This document shows, piece by piece, positions 17,413 through 27,371 of a stretch of DNA of 64,000 nt. Source of the DNA: Ureibacillus composti (GTDB taxonomy: Bacteria > Bacillota > Bacilli > Bacillales_A > Planococcaceae); contig JAUCEP010000002.1 of assembly GCA_030348875.1 (NCBI GenBank), positions 384,501 through 448,500 on the forward strand. The letters are read 5' to 3'. The position numbers and the translations under genes were made by a program. Each line of letters begins with the position of its first letter. Position 1 is the stretch's first letter. The notes below the pieces were generated by a model, which saw only the letters and a list, made by a program, of their open reading frames with translations, did not search any database and had not been told where the DNA came from.

Positions 17413-17709
17413 TGGACCAAGATTCTTTTGGTCTATTTCTTAATTTATCACCTTTAGTAATCATGTCAAATATGACTACAATTTAAAATAAATATTTGAG
17501 TGGGATATAGAGTTGATTCAATACATTTTCAACTCAATATTAGCTTCAAAGATTTTGTTTGAGAGTCACATAAAAATGGGTCATATTGACATATTGAACC
17601 GATAAACTAAAATAAAACTGAGCTTCGAAGGCTAACTTAACTTTCCTCAAGTAACTAACTTCGGAGGCAGATGTAATAGATAATTGAAAAAGTGTAGGAG
17701 GTAAATGAA

Positions 17710-18249
17710 ATGGTTAAGGATGTTCAAAGTTTATTGGAATCAAGGGCTGTCATACAGAAAATCGCAAATGGAATTAACCCGTTGGATAATTCTCCTATAA
17801 ATGATGAAAGTTTTTTAAATAATCCTCAAGTAATTCGCCCCTTATTTTACCTGTCTGATTACATTTCAAAAGAAATCGATAAAAAGAATTTGCCAACTAG
17901 AAAACCCATTCAGTTTTTAATTACCGATGATCAACTTGTGGAAATTACACTTCCTCAAGGGAAAATAGGGGTAAATGATTTCGCAAAAGCAGTAAATCAA
18001 GTGATTGATCAAACTGTTAGCAAAAAATTAACCGGCACTATGATTAATAAAAGATTAAAAGAATTAGGCATTTTAAGTGAAACTGTGGATGAAGAAGGGC
18101 GCCGTAAAACGATAATCAATGACCAATCAGAGGGGTACGGAATTGAAAGTATCGCAAAGTCTTTTAATGGAAGACCCTATCAACAAATCGTGTTTAATGA
18201 TATTGGGAAGGAATTTTTACTGAAAAATATTAGAGAGTTGATGAGCTAA
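17710..18249 (+). CDS. hypothetical protein
   Basis: A 179-residue soluble protein I do not recognise. Visible features are an N-terminal NGINPLDNSPIND segment, a middle with mixed helix, and a C-terminal half with TGTMINKRLKELGILSE, which looks like a helix-turn-helix or winged-helix unit. AGGAGG precedes the ATG. It follows the ParA module by 360 bp and has a long AT-rich region before it, so they may not be cotranscribed. Confidence 0.55.
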   Translation: MVKDVQSLLESRAVIQKIANGINPLDNSPINDESFLNNPQVIRPLFYLSDYISKEIDKKNLPTRKPIQFLITDDQLVEITLPQGKIGVNDFAKAVNQVIDQTVSKKLTGTMINKRLKELGILSETVDEEGRRKTIINDQSEGYGIESIAKSFNGRPYQQIVFNDIGKEFLLKNIRELMS

Positions 18250-18295
18250 AATGATCAAACCCGCATCAGTGCATAGGTATTTAAGATTTTCGTTC

Positions 18296-18610
18296 TTATT
18301 GTAGAGAGAGAATCCAAATAAAATCTTCCTCAACAATCATTTGAATGTCCATGCCGAGGCTAATCAACTGTTCTGCTTTTAATTGTTTCGTACTGATCCC
18401 ACGACGTTTATCGCCAAGAATAACGAAATCTGTCTCCTTTGTAACAGCTCCTTGTATACTTCCTCCACAAGCACGTACTTTTTTTGCTGCTTCCGAGCGT
18501 GTCATCGTGGAAAGACCTCCTGTAAAGACGATTTGCTTATTATAAAATGGATGTTTAAATGATTCGGTTGAAAATTGGATGACATCTATATTGTCTTTAT
18601 TTTGGTACAT
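18296..18610 (-). CDS. stand-alone BRCT-domain protein
   Basis: A 104-residue protein made almost only of a BRCT domain, with the typical IVFTGGL start, SEAAKKVRACGG, AVTKETDFVILGD and a hydrophobic end after EEDF. Its closest known pattern is the BRCT domain of NAD-dependent DNA ligase or of RFC1-like proteins. AAGGAG precedes the ATG. Free BRCT proteins in Firmicutes may bind phosphorylated or DNA-end targets; the partner here is unknown. Confidence 0.75.
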   Translation of the reverse strand: MYQNKDNIDVIQFSTESFKHPFYNKQIVFTGGLSTMTRSEAAKKVRACGGSIQGAVTKETDFVILGDKRRGISTKQLKAEQLISLGMDIQMIVEEDFIWILSLQ

Positions 18611-18795
18611 AATGAATCTCCTTGCTTATATGAAAAGATGTCTATCTATTATAAGCGAGATTGATTGTTAAAAGGGGGAAAAACATTTGAATGAAACAAT
18701 GCTAACTTATTATCTTTCATTGAAATAAATGTTAAGGTGTACTAAAGAGGGGATTTGATCTCGCGATATTATTGAAAAGTGAGGAGAATGGAGTC

Positions 18796-19338
18796 ATGGG
18801 GAAAGAATCGTTGATTATTGTGGATATGAGTAATGATTTTGTGGCAGACGAAGGTAGTTTAACAGCAGGTAAACCGGCACAAGAAATTGTTCCATATATA
18901 ATAGAAAAAGCAAATGAATTTCTTGCGAATGATCAAGTGGTCGTTGTGGCAATGGACGCACATCAAGAAAATGATGAACACTTTGAATTATGGCCAGCTC
19001 ATAATATCACTGGGACAAAAGGGCAAGAGCTTTATGGTGATTTATTTGATTGGTATAAAGAGCATGAAACTAATCCTAATGTCTTAATGCAACCTAAAAC
19101 AAACTACAATGCATTCTTTAACACAGGTCTCGCTGGAAATTTGAAGTCACGCAACGTAGAAAAGGTTCATGTTGTTGGGGTTTGTACAGATATTTGTAAC
19201 TACCTTACGATTGCTGGGGCAGATGCAGAAGGATTTAAAACAGCCATCCATAAAAGAGGCTCAGCAACGTTTACAGACTTAGGTGAAACATTTATTCAAC
19301 ACATGAAAACATGTTTCTTTACGGATATAATAGAGTAA
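18796..19338 (+). CDS. isochorismatase-family hydrolase, nicotinamidase-like
   Basis: A 180-residue cysteine hydrolase of the PncA/isochorismatase family. The catalytic triad is visible as Asp10 (VDMSNDF), Lys101 (QPKTNYNAFF) and Cys134 (GVCTDIC), and His69 in the PAHN segment fits a metal-binding or substrate role. The closest known role is nicotinamide deamidation to nicotinate in NAD salvage, but the family also hydrolyses other amides. ATG 18796 is chosen because GAGGAG at 18781-18786 precedes it. Possible cotranscription with the methyltransferase gene 28 bp downstream. Confidence 0.75.
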   Translation: MGKESLIIVDMSNDFVADEGSLTAGKPAQEIVPYIIEKANEFLANDQVVVVAMDAHQENDEHFELWPAHNITGTKGQELYGDLFDWYKEHETNPNVLMQPKTNYNAFFNTGLAGNLKSRNVEKVHVVGVCTDICNYLTIAGADAEGFKTAIHKRGSATFTDLGETFIQHMKTCFFTDIIE

Positions 19339-19366
19339 TATACGCATTAATGAGAGGGTAAAATAA

Positions 19367-20581
19367 ATGGCAATAAAAAAAACAGCAGAAGAACAACTAG
19401 TCATCAACTACATGAATAAATTAGGGTTAAAAGCCTTTAAAAATAACCGACAATTTTGGGATCACCTTAAGCGAAAACATGCAAAAGAAATTGTTCAGCA
19501 ATTAGAGCAAACGTTAAAAGATCAAGCTGAAGGAAAAGTATCGGACGAAGCGGTATTTGAATTGAAAAATTCATCGTTAAGTTTAAGTTTAGATATGAGT
19601 AATATATCAGCTGATTTGTACAAAAAGTATTTTGATTGGTTTGCAAACCGCAAAGGGTCTTCGCCAAAGAAAATACTTAATGTAGGTTGTGATAATGGAA
19701 TCGTCACGTGTTTCTTAGCAGTCCTCTATCCTGGAGCTGAGGTCGTTGGAGTGGATGGCCGTTCAACAGCAATTGAATGTGCGAACGAGTTATCTTCACA
19801 ATTAGCTTTATCTAATGTTTCATTTAAACAAATTCAATTAAATGAGCTATCTAATCATTTTGATGAAAACTCATTTGACCTAATTGTTTCGTTAGATTCG
19901 TTACAAGAAGTGATGAATTTAAAAGAATTACCAAGATATTGGTCAACGGGTGAAATGTTAGAGATGGATTTCACGAACGAAAGAAATGCTACATTAATGT
20001 CGTTAAGTTCCATTTTGAAGAAGAATTCATCAAGTGAATTAATTACATGTGAAAAACTTGCCTTTATGGGAGCCGTGGCTTTGTGGACGAAGATGCTCAC
20101 ATTAAGTGGATTCCAAATGAAATGGGACGAAGCAGAATACATTCATTTCCATGAAGTAGGGGAACAACAAAAAATGCCGATCTTCATTGCAAGTTCACAG
20201 AATAACTTGGAGCTGTTACAAAAAGTATATGAATTCGAATCGAAAGACAAGGTTCTTACGTGTTTCGATGGCAAAGTATTGAAAGAGGCAGAAGCAGAAA
20301 TTGTATTACAGCAAACGCCGAATAAAGACTTACAAAAAGGTATTCAAATTAACTTCTCAAATGATTCCGGTATTATGAGAATTGAATGTTGGCAAACGGC
20401 TGACTTTATTTTCCTTTACCAATACTCCAATATTGGATATCGTGAGTTGAAAGTCTTCGATCACACTTCAATTACTAAAGTTGTAGATGAATTAGAGCAG
20501 CTTATTGAAAAATGGTCTCCTTATGGGGAAATGAATACTTATGATCGTGTGGAAGAACGAGATCAATTAAATAATGCATAG
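19367..20581 (+). CDS. class-I SAM-dependent methyltransferase-like protein
   Basis: A 404-residue protein with a Rossmann methyltransferase core: NVGCDNGIVTCFLA (motif I, about 102-115), VVGVDGRSTAIECA (acidic end of beta-2) and NSFDLIVSLDSLQEV (motif IV). The N-terminal 95 residues and the last 150 residues are not part of the core and have no recognised domain, so the substrate cannot be predicted. It follows the nicotinamidase-like gene closely and ends at a bidirectional terminator shared with the convergent DUF779 gene. Confidence 0.65.
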   Translation: MAIKKTAEEQLVINYMNKLGLKAFKNNRQFWDHLKRKHAKEIVQQLEQTLKDQAEGKVSDEAVFELKNSSLSLSLDMSNISADLYKKYFDWFANRKGSSPKKILNVGCDNGIVTCFLAVLYPGAEVVGVDGRSTAIECANELSSQLALSNVSFKQIQLNELSNHFDENSFDLIVSLDSLQEVMNLKELPRYWSTGEMLEMDFTNERNATLMSLSSILKKNSSSELITCEKLAFMGAVALWTKMLTLSGFQMKWDEAEYIHFHEVGEQQKMPIFIASSQNNLELLQKVYEFESKDKVLTCFDGKVLKEAEAEIVLQQTPNKDLQKGIQINFSNDSGIMRIECWQTADFIFLYQYSNIGYRELKVFDHTSITKVVDELEQLIEKWSPYGEMNTYDRVEERDQLNNA

Positions 20582-20583
20582 TA

Positions 20584-20628
20584 AAAAAAGACACCCTTCA
20601 TTGTCCATGGAGCGAAGGGTGTCTTTCG
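20584..20628. terminator. bidirectional terminator between convergent genes
   Basis: AAAGACACCCTTC pairs with GAAGGGTGTCTTT. The hairpin sits between the convergent methyltransferase and DUF779 genes and has A-runs and T-runs on both sides. Confidence 0.85.
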
Positions 20629-20633
20629 TATTT

Positions 20634-20966
20634 TTATTGATGATTTAGTTGGTTAGCACGGATGATGAAGGATTTGTTTTCCGAACTTTCGAGCGAAAAA
20701 GAATTTCCCATCCCATCCGTTACATCGATGACAATTTGTAGATGCTGCCAGTAAGCAAAGTTTGATGTGTGCATGTAATAGGGCACACCTACAACGTCAC
20801 CAATTTGTTCATCCCGGCTGCCAAGATAGAAGTCACCTTTTGTCATACAGATCGGTGACGTTCCATCACAACAGCCTTCAGAATGAACGAAAATGAGTTC
20901 TCCGTGCTGCGCTTGCAACTGTTGAATCAGTTTTGTAGCTGCTTCTGTCGCAATGACTTTTTCCAT
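20634..20966 (-). CDS. DUF779 protein
   Basis: A 110-residue DUF779 protein with the family core HSEGCCDGTSPIC (Cys32, Cys33, Cys40), the SRDEQIGDV segment and DVTDGMGNSFSLES near the end. DUF779 genes are regularly found with a type of NAD-dependent aldehyde dehydrogenase, and the same is true here. ATG 20966 lies one nucleotide after the dehydrogenase stop; an upstream TTG at 21002 would overlap it. The three cysteines suggest metal or redox chemistry, but the function is unknown. Confidence 0.85.
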   Translation of the reverse strand: MEKVIATEAATKLIQQLQAQHGELIFVHSEGCCDGTSPICMTKGDFYLGSRDEQIGDVVGVPYYMHTSNFAYWQHLQIVIDVTDGMGNSFSLESSENKSFIIRANQLNHQ

Positions 20967-20967
20967 C

Positions 20968-22488
20968 TTAGAAGAAGCCCATTGACCCTTTATTGTAACC
21001 AACTAAAATACATTTTGTTTGTTGGTAGTGGTTAAGCATCATTAAGTGGTTTTCACGACCGATACCTGATTGTTTGTAACCACCGAATGCAGCATGTGCA
21101 GGGTATTGGTGGTAAGTGTTTGTCCAAACACGACCAGCTTGGATTGCACGACCTGCGCGGTAAGCGATTTCGCCATTACGAGACCATACACCAGCACCTA
21201 AGCCGTATAATGTATCGTTCGCAATTTCGATTGCTTCGTCGAAGTCTTTGAATGTTGTCACAGCAAGTACTGGACCAAAGATTTCTTCTTGGAAGATACG
21301 CATGTTGTTAGTTCCTTTGAACACAGTTGGAGCAACATAGTAACCTTCAGCTTGGTCACCTTCTAATTTGTTTTGGTAACCACCGATTAAGCATTCTGCG
21401 CCTTCTTCTTTACCGATTTCGATATAAGAAAGGATTTTATCTAATTGTTGTTTAGAAGCTTGAGCACCCATCATTGTTTCAGTGTCTAATGGGTTACCGA
21501 TTTTAATAGCTTCTACGCGTGCTAATACTTTTTCCATGAATTTATCGTAAATTGATTCATGTACTAATGCACGTGAAGGACATGTACAAATTTCACCTGA
21601 GTTAAGTGCGAATAATACGAAGCCTTCAATAGCTTTATCTAAATACTCATCATCTGCATCCATTACGTCTGGGAAGAAGATGTTTGGTGATTTACCACCA
21701 AGTTCTAATGTTACAGGAATAATGTTTTCAGTTGCATATTGCATAATTGAGCGACCTACTGCAGTTGAACCAGTGAACGCAATTTTCGCAATACGTGGGT
21801 TCGTAGCAAGTGGTTTACCTACTTCTAAACCAGTACCTTGAACGATGTTTAGTACACCTTTTGGTAAGATATCTTGGATTAATTCCATTAATACAGCGAT
21901 TGACGCAGGAGTTTGCTCAGCTGGTTTTAAGACGATACAGTTACCTGCAGCTAATGCTGGAGCGATTTTCCATGCAGCCATAAGTAATGGGAAGTTCCAA
22001 GGAATAATTTGTCCAACTACACCTAATGGCTCGTTGAAGTGATAAGCTACTGTATCCCCATCGATTTCACTAATGCCGCCTTCTTGTGCGCGAATTACGC
22101 CTGCAAAGTAACGGAAGTGGTCAACTACTAGAGGAATATCTGCATTTAATGTTTCACGAACTGCTTTACCGTTGTCCCAAGTTTCTGCAACAGCAATCAA
22201 TTCTAAGTTATCTTCGATGCGATCTGCGATTTTGTTTAAAATTTGTGAACGATAAGCAACTGTTGTTTTACCCCAAGCATCTTTAGCTGCATGTGCTGCA
22301 TCAAGTGCTAATTCAACATCTTCTGCTGAAGAACGAGGAACAGTTGTAAATACTTTACCTGTTACTGGAGAAATGACATCTAAATATTGACCTTTAACTG
22401 GAGCAACCCATTCGCCACCAATAAAGTTTTCATATTGTTCTTTAAATTGTACTAATGAACCTTCTGTATTTGGATTTGCATAAATCAT
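20968..22488 (-). CDS. aldehyde dehydrogenase (AcoD/AldA type)
   Basis: A 506-residue NAD(P)-dependent aldehyde dehydrogenase. The catalytic Cys301 is in [11 protein letters not shown], the base Glu262 in [10 protein letters not shown] and the oxyanion Asn165 in [13 protein letters not shown] at 238-245 binds the cofactor. Members linked to DUF779 oxidise acetaldehyde and other short aldehydes. AGGAGG lies just before the ATG. A CcpA-type cre site 100 bp upstream suggests control by carbon source. Confidence 0.92.
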   Translation of the reverse strand: MIYANPNTEGSLVQFKEQYENFIGGEWVAPVKGQYLDVISPVTGKVFTTVPRSSAEDVELALDAAHAAKDAWGKTTVAYRSQILNKIADRIEDNLELIAVAETWDNGKAVRETLNADIPLVVDHFRYFAGVIRAQEGGISEIDGDTVAYHFNEPLGVVGQIIPWNFPLLMAAWKIAPALAAGNCIVLKPAEQTPASIAVLMELIQDILPKGVLNIVQGTGLEVGKPLATNPRIAKIAFTGSTAVGRSIMQYATENIIPVTLELGGKSPNIFFPDVMDADDEYLDKAIEGFVLFALNSGEICTCPSRALVHESIYDKFMEKVLARVEAIKIGNPLDTETMMGAQASKQQLDKILSYIEIGKEEGAECLIGGYQNKLEGDQAEGYYVAPTVFKGTNNMRIFQEEIFGPVLAVTTFKDFDEAIEIANDTLYGLGAGVWSRNGEIAYRAGRAIQAGRVWTNTYHQYPAHAAFGGYKQSGIGRENHLMMLNHYQQTKCILVGYNKGSMGFF

Positions 22489-22588
22489 AATTTAGTGCCT
22501 CCTAGGAAATATATTAGTAATGTTATAGCCTTGTCACAAATTCGACATATCTCGCTATGAATCTATCATGCTCTTTTTTTAAATTTTT

Positions 22589-22602
22589 TGCAAGCGCTTT
22601 CT
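22589..22602 (-). promoter_or_regulatory. cre (CcpA) site upstream of aldehyde dehydrogenase
   Basis: AGAAAGCGCTTGCA on the minus strand matches the CcpA consensus TGWAANCGNTNWCW at nearly all positions, about 100 bp upstream of the start codon. The match to carbon catabolite control is good but untested. Confidence 0.6.
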
Positions 22603-23011
22603 CTCGAAATATTAAATTCTACTAATTCTCGCTTATCCGCAATTATGTTACTTGGATGTATGAATCTTCTGTTGTATAACAAATGAGTTTTTTGGAAGAT
22701 TGTAGTTGGATAAGAGTTGGGGAAGTTTCTTATTGTAGTTATTTCAAGGGGGTTTTTGTTACAAATATTAACAGTTTTTCGTTCCCAACTAGACTACTAA
22801 AACGTATATTTACACTCCTGTTTTAGTATAGATTTTTTCATTGGAAGTAAAAGTAAAAATAATTATATAGAGATAAAGTATTTATGGAATTGGTTTACAG
22901 GGTCAGTGGTGGTTGTTGGAGAAAAAGTTCGAAATTTGGTTGGAATAGGGAATGGGGATGAAGGGGAAATGGGAGATGGAGTTTGAAATTTGATTGGAGT
23001 GGGGGTGGAAT

Positions 23012-23182
23012 GAACTTCGTTTGGGTATGAAGTTCAAAATTGGTTGGAGTTGTTGCGGGATCGGGGGTGATGAAGTTCGAAAATCGGTTGGAGTGGGGTG
23101 GGAATGAACTTCATCAGGGGTATGAAGTTCAAAAATCGGTTGGAGTGGGAGAGGAATGAAGTTCATCGGGGGAATGAAGTTC
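23012..23182 (-). repeat. hairpin repeats, GAACTTCAT family (array A)
   Basis: Hairpin GAACTTCAT-CAGGGGT-ATGAAGTTC at 23106 recurs with 52-bp spacing (23106 and 23158) and in degenerate form at 23012 and about 23064. On the minus strand the loop reads ACCCCTG, matching the loop pattern of the other arrays. Its spacer is guanine-rich (GGTTGGAGTGGG type) and differs from that of the neighbouring array. Confidence 0.75.
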
Positions 23183-23210
23183 AAAATTCAGCTAGAGCGT
23201 GGTCGAAAAA

Positions 23211-24612
23211 GTCTTCATAAAGCCGATGAAGACCAAACCCCAGTCAGGTCAGGAGCAAAAGTGTCTTCATAAAGCTGATGAAGACCAAACCCCAATCAAG
23301 TCAGAAGCAAAAGTGTCTTCATAAAGCCGATGAAGACCAAAACTCAATCAGATCAGGAGCAAAAGTGTCTTCATAAAGCCGATGAAGACCAAAACTCAAT
23401 CAGATCAGGAGCAAAAAGTCTTCATAAAGCCGATGAAGACCAAAACCTAGTCAGGTCAGGAGCGAAAGTGTCTTCATAAAGCTGATGAAGACCAAAACCC
23501 AATCAGATCAGGAGTAAAAAAGTCTTCATAAAGCCGATGAAGACCAAAACCTAATCAGATCAGGATCGAAAAGGTCTTCATAAAGCCGATGAAGACCAAA
23601 ACGCAATCAGATCAGGAGTAAAAAGGTCTTCATAAAGCCGATGAAGACCAAAACGCAATCAGATCAGGAGTAAAAAGGTCTTCATAAAGCCGATGAAGAC
23701 CAAAACGCAATCAGATCAGGAGTAAAAAGGTCTTCATAAAGCCGATGAAGACCAAAACGCAATCAGATCAGGAGTAAAAAGGTCTTCATAAAGCTGATGA
23801 AGACCGAATCCCAGTTAGATCAGGAGCAAAAAGGTCATCATAAAGCCGATGAAGACCAAAACTCAATCAGATCAGAAGCAAAATTGTCTTCATCAAGCTG
23901 ATGAAGACCAAACCCCAATCAAGTCAGAAGCAAAAGTGTCTTCATAAAGCCGATGAAGACCAAAACTCAATCAGATCAGGAGCAAAAGTGTCTTCATAAA
24001 GCCGATGAAGACCAAAACCTAGTCAGGTCAGGAGCAAAAAGGTCTTCATAAAGCCGATGAAGACCAAACCCCAGTCAGTTCAGGAGCAAAAGTGTCTTCA
24101 TAAAGCCGATGAAGACCAAAACTCAATCAGATCAGGAGCAAAAGTGTCTTCATAAAGCCGATGAAGACCAAACCCCAGTCAGGTCAGGAGCAAAAGTGTC
24201 TTCATAAAGCTGATGAAGACCAAACCCCAATCAAGTCAGAAGCAAAAGTGTCTTCATAAAGCCGATGAAGACCAAAACTCAATCAGATCAGGAGCAAAAG
24301 TGTCTTCATAAAGCCGATGAAGACCAAAACTCAATCAGATCAGGAGCAAAAGTGTCTTCATAAAGCTGATGAAGACCAAAACCCAGTCAGATCAGGAGTA
24401 AAAAGGTCTTCATAAAGCCGATGAAGACCGAATCCCAGTTAGATCAGGAGTAAAAAGGTCTTCATAAAGCCGATGAAGACCAAACCCCAGTCAGTTCAGG
24501 AGCAAAAGTGTCTTCATCAAGCCGATGAAGACCAAACCCAAGTCAAGTCAGAAGCAAAAGTGTCTTCATCAAGCTGAGAATAAGGCCCAAACCCGTTCAA
24601 ATCACGAGCGGG
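23211..24612 (+). repeat. 52-bp hairpin tandem array, about 27 units (array B)
   Basis: I count 27 units starting at 23211, 23263, 23315, 23367, 23418, 23470 and so on to 24562, with a 52-bp period (51 once). Each unit holds GTCTTCAT-AAAGCCG-ATGAAGAC, an 8-9 bp hairpin with a 7-nt loop, followed by a spacer like CAAAACTCAATCAG and ATCAGGAGCAAAA. Unit 13 has GTCATCAT and the last unit is degenerate. The array lies between two divergent genes. No ORF explains it because 52 is not a multiple of 3, and spacers are similar to each other, unlike CRISPR. Confidence 0.97.
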
Positions 24613-24778
24613 AAACAAACTTCATCAAATTCGCGAAGCTCAAAACTCAAGAGCTGGAGTGAATCTCCAATCTAAGCGTCACGACGCCGAGTTCGCTAGG
24701 ACATGTCGAATATACCTGACTGTTTTTAGTCAAAGTATTTAGTACATAAGGTAGAATGGATGAAAAGGAGAGTGACTT

Positions 24779-25240
24779 ATGACAGAACAAATGGAGTATT
24801 TTCAATATTTGCGGCAATATGTGGGGACAAAACCTTTAATTTTACCAGGTTCTGTTGTGATCATTGGAAGAGGGGAGAACGAGGTACTTCTGCAGAAACG
24901 ACCTGAAGGAAGATGGGGATTGCCAGGCGGTTTAATGAATATTGGTGAAAGTTTCGAAGAGGTAGCAACACGAGAAGTATTCGAAGAAATCGGACTAACG
25001 CCCCAAAACTTACAATTGCTTCATGTGTTTTCGGGAAAAGAGTATTATACAAAAGCTCCGAATGGCGATGAATTTTATAGTGTGACGGCAGTTTTCTTCA
25101 CGAAGGACGTAGAGGGTTCACTTCAATTCGATGAATCAGAAACAGTAGATGTGTGCTATTTTAATTGTGATGAACTTCCGGAGCGAATGGTGGGTAGTCA
25201 TCGAAAGTTTATAAATCTATTTGCTGACAGGTTGAAATAG
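24779..25240 (+). CDS. Nudix hydrolase
   Basis: A 153-residue Nudix protein. The Nudix box GX5EX7REUXEEXGU is complete in GGLMNIGESFEEVATREVFEEIGL (about 50-73), with the N-terminal strand PGSVVIIG. It hydrolyses a nucleoside diphosphate linked to another group; substrate unknown, although ADP-ribose or an NTP is typical for this length. GGAGAG precedes the ATG. Confidence 0.88.
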   Translation: MTEQMEYFQYLRQYVGTKPLILPGSVVIIGRGENEVLLQKRPEGRWGLPGGLMNIGESFEEVATREVFEEIGLTPQNLQLLHVFSGKEYYTKAPNGDEFYSVTAVFFTKDVEGSLQFDESETVDVCYFNCDELPERMVGSHRKFINLFADRLK

Positions 25241-25389
25241 TGAGGGAAAATAGATCGTGCGAAAAATTTCGAGAACTGGACAATTACTTCCACTTAGTTT
25301 GTTTGCAGAACTTGATAACATAATAAAATTGTCGTGATATAACTTATCGTTTTATAATAAGGAAATGGATTTTATAGGGAGTTGAAACG

Positions 25390-26064
25390 ATGGTCTCATA
25401 TAATAAAGTATTTTCTTTTGTTTTTAGTCTAATGGCGATAGTTTTCGTTTTGACTGGTTGCGGAACATCATCAGAAAGTGGGCAATCAGATGGCAATACG
25501 GCAAAAGAATCGAATGAAAAAACGGATTACTCATCTGCAGTGAAGGAAAACCCAATTGTGACGATTACGATGAGCAATGAAGAAAAAATCGTTATTGAAT
25601 TGGAGCCTTCTACAGCGCCTAATACGGTAGCAAATTTTATTTCCTTAGTGGAAGATGGTTTTTATGATGGGCTTATATTTCATCGAGTCATCCCTGATTT
25701 TATGATTCAAGGGGGAGATCCTTCAGGAAATGGTACAGGGGACCCTGGCTATTCAATAGAAGGTGAATTTTCGTCAAATGGGTTTGAAAATAATTTAAAA
25801 CATGAACGTGGTGTGATTTCAATGGCGCGGTCAAGTAATCCAAATTCAGCGGGATCGCAATTTTTTATTATGGTTGAGGCGGCACCACATCTTGACGGAG
25901 AGTATGCTGCCTTTGGGAAAGTCATCGAAGGAATGGAAACAGTAGATGCGATTGTTGCTGTAGAGCGAGATGCTGCAGACAAGCCTTTAGAAGAACAGAA
26001 AATGCAAAAGGTGGAAGTGGATACGAAGGGCTTTGATTATCCAGATCCAGTGGTGCAAAAGTAG
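25390..26064 (+). CDS. cyclophilin-type peptidyl-prolyl isomerase, lipoprotein
   Basis: A 224-residue lipoprotein. The lipobox is LTGC with Cys24 after a hydrophobic signal segment (residues 8-22), then a Ser/Asn-rich linker. The cyclophilin domain begins around residue 55 with the signature FHRVIPDFMIQGGDP, followed by SMARSSNPNSAGSQFFI and FGKVIEGMETVDAI. It should fold proline-containing proteins at the outer membrane face of the cell. Its partner in the cell envelope is unknown. Confidence 0.93.
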   Translation: MVSYNKVFSFVFSLMAIVFVLTGCGTSSESGQSDGNTAKESNEKTDYSSAVKENPIVTITMSNEEKIVIELEPSTAPNTVANFISLVEDGFYDGLIFHRVIPDFMIQGGDPSGNGTGDPGYSIEGEFSSNGFENNLKHERGVISMARSSNPNSAGSQFFIMVEAAPHLDGEYAAFGKVIEGMETVDAIVAVERDAADKPLEEQKMQKVEVDTKGFDYPDPVVQK

Positions 26065-26135
26065 ATAGAAAGTGTGGGTCAGCCACCTGCATTTGCGATT
26101 CGTATGCAATCAAGATAATTGGATAGAAAAGTGAG

Positions 26136-26177
26136 AAAAGTACTAACTCAAATGATAATGGGTTGTACTTTTTTCTG
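26136..26177 (+). terminator. terminator after cyclophilin gene
   Basis: AAAAGTACTAACTCA pairs with TGGGTTGTACTTTT around AATGATAA, then a T-run. Confidence 0.75.
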
Positions 26178-26531
26178 TTTTGACAGTTCCATGCACCACA
26201 ACTCTGAAAATGTAACTATTTCTTTTATTATGTTTTTTTATTTTAGAACTTCATTTTATTCAGACGATTTTGTTTAAAAAATTTCTCTATATAATGAGTA
26301 AAATTTGTGAATTTATCACATGCTTTGTTTTGGTGTGAAACGCAATTTTGACCATGCTTTTCTAACTTATACCTATGTATATTAGAATTTCATATTTTCT
26401 CTATATAATTATCAATTAGCCTATATTTTATCATTAGATAGTTTTTTAACTATTCTAAATATTTTATATTTTGGTGTGAGTAGGCTATCTGGTTGACGTA
26501 GTATAGAAAATATATGATAATAATTGTTGAA
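26178..26531. other. AT-rich intergenic stretch before ahpC
   Basis: No gene is seen. The DNA is very AT-rich with several runs resembling promoter elements, and only the stretch near 26532 could be assigned. Confidence 0.4.
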
Positions 26532-26558
26532 TTGAAATAATTATAAAATAGTTATAAT
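26532..26558 (+). promoter_or_regulatory. ahpC promoter with PerR-like inverted repeat
   Basis: TTGAAA (26532) and TATAAT (26553) form a plausible sigma-A promoter with a 15-bp spacer. Across it lies the inverted repeat ATTATAA-N5-TTATAAT (26540-26558), which resembles a PerR operator (TTATAAT-N-ATTATAA) in base content though in the outward arrangement. PerR control of ahpCF is known in B. subtilis; here it is inferred. Confidence 0.45.
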
Positions 26559-26591
26559 GCTATTTAAAGAATTATATTAGGAGGAATTATC

Positions 26592-27155
26592 ATGGCATTA
26601 ATCGGTAAAGAAATCCAACCATTTGAGGCGAAAGCTTTCCACAAAGGTGAGTTCATCGACGTATCTTCAGAAAACTTCAAAGGACAATGGAATGTTGTTT
26701 GTTTCTACCCAGCAGACTTCACTTTCGTTTGCCCAACTGAATTAGAAGACTTACAAAACGAATACGCTACATTAAAAGAATTAGGTGTAGAAGTTTACTC
26801 AGTATCTACTGACACTCACTTCACACATAAAGCATGGCACGATACTTCTGATACAATCGGAAAAATCGAGTATATCATGATTGGTGACCCATCTCACACA
26901 ATCTCTAGATCATTCGACGTATTAAACGAAGAAGCTGGTTTAGCAGAACGCGGTACATTCATCATCGACCCAGATGGTATTGTACAAGCTGTTGAGATCA
27001 ATGCAGATGGTATCGGTCGCGACGCTTCGACATTAGTAAACAAAATCAAAGCAGCTCAATATGTACGTAACAATCCAGGTGAAGTTTGCCCAGCGAAATG
27101 GAAAGAAGGCGCTGAAACTTTAAAACCAAGCTTAGACTTAGTAGGTAAAATCTAA
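26592..27155 (+). CDS. ahpC: alkyl hydroperoxide reductase subunit C (peroxiredoxin)
   Basis: A 187-residue 2-Cys peroxiredoxin of the AhpC/Prx1 type that reduces H2O2 and alkyl hydroperoxides. The peroxidatic Cys47 is in FTFVCPTE and the resolving Cys166 in EVCPAKW. It is followed by ahpF, its reductase, 216 bp downstream. AGGAGG precedes the ATG. Confidence 0.97.
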   Translation: MALIGKEIQPFEAKAFHKGEFIDVSSENFKGQWNVVCFYPADFTFVCPTELEDLQNEYATLKELGVEVYSVSTDTHFTHKAWHDTSDTIGKIEYIMIGDPSHTISRSFDVLNEEAGLAERGTFIIDPDGIVQAVEINADGIGRDASTLVNKIKAAQYVRNNPGEVCPAKWKEGAETLKPSLDLVGKI

Positions 27156-27371
27156 GTTTTAGAAACTTAACATTTTTAATTTTGTATGACGGCGACAAGA
27201 AAACAATCTATAGTGATTGATTTTTTGTCGCCATATTTTTCATAAGGCAAGTACTCTTTTGTCTTTAAAATAAACAAAAGGAGAGGTGAATAATCTGCGC
27301 GTGTATAAGAGTTAATGGCTTTGTGGGTTAGATTACACTGTTGATACAGTTTTCTTTAGCCTAATAATGTC

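Noticed and set aside
22903..23184. Minus-strand reading frame rich in Pro, Ile and Asn
   Set aside because: It is the translation of the array-A repeats and has no ribosome-binding site.
23211..24612. CRISPR array
   Set aside because: Repeat and spacer are both repeated with the same sequence in nearly all units, the unit has an internal palindrome only at the hairpin, and no cas genes are nearby.
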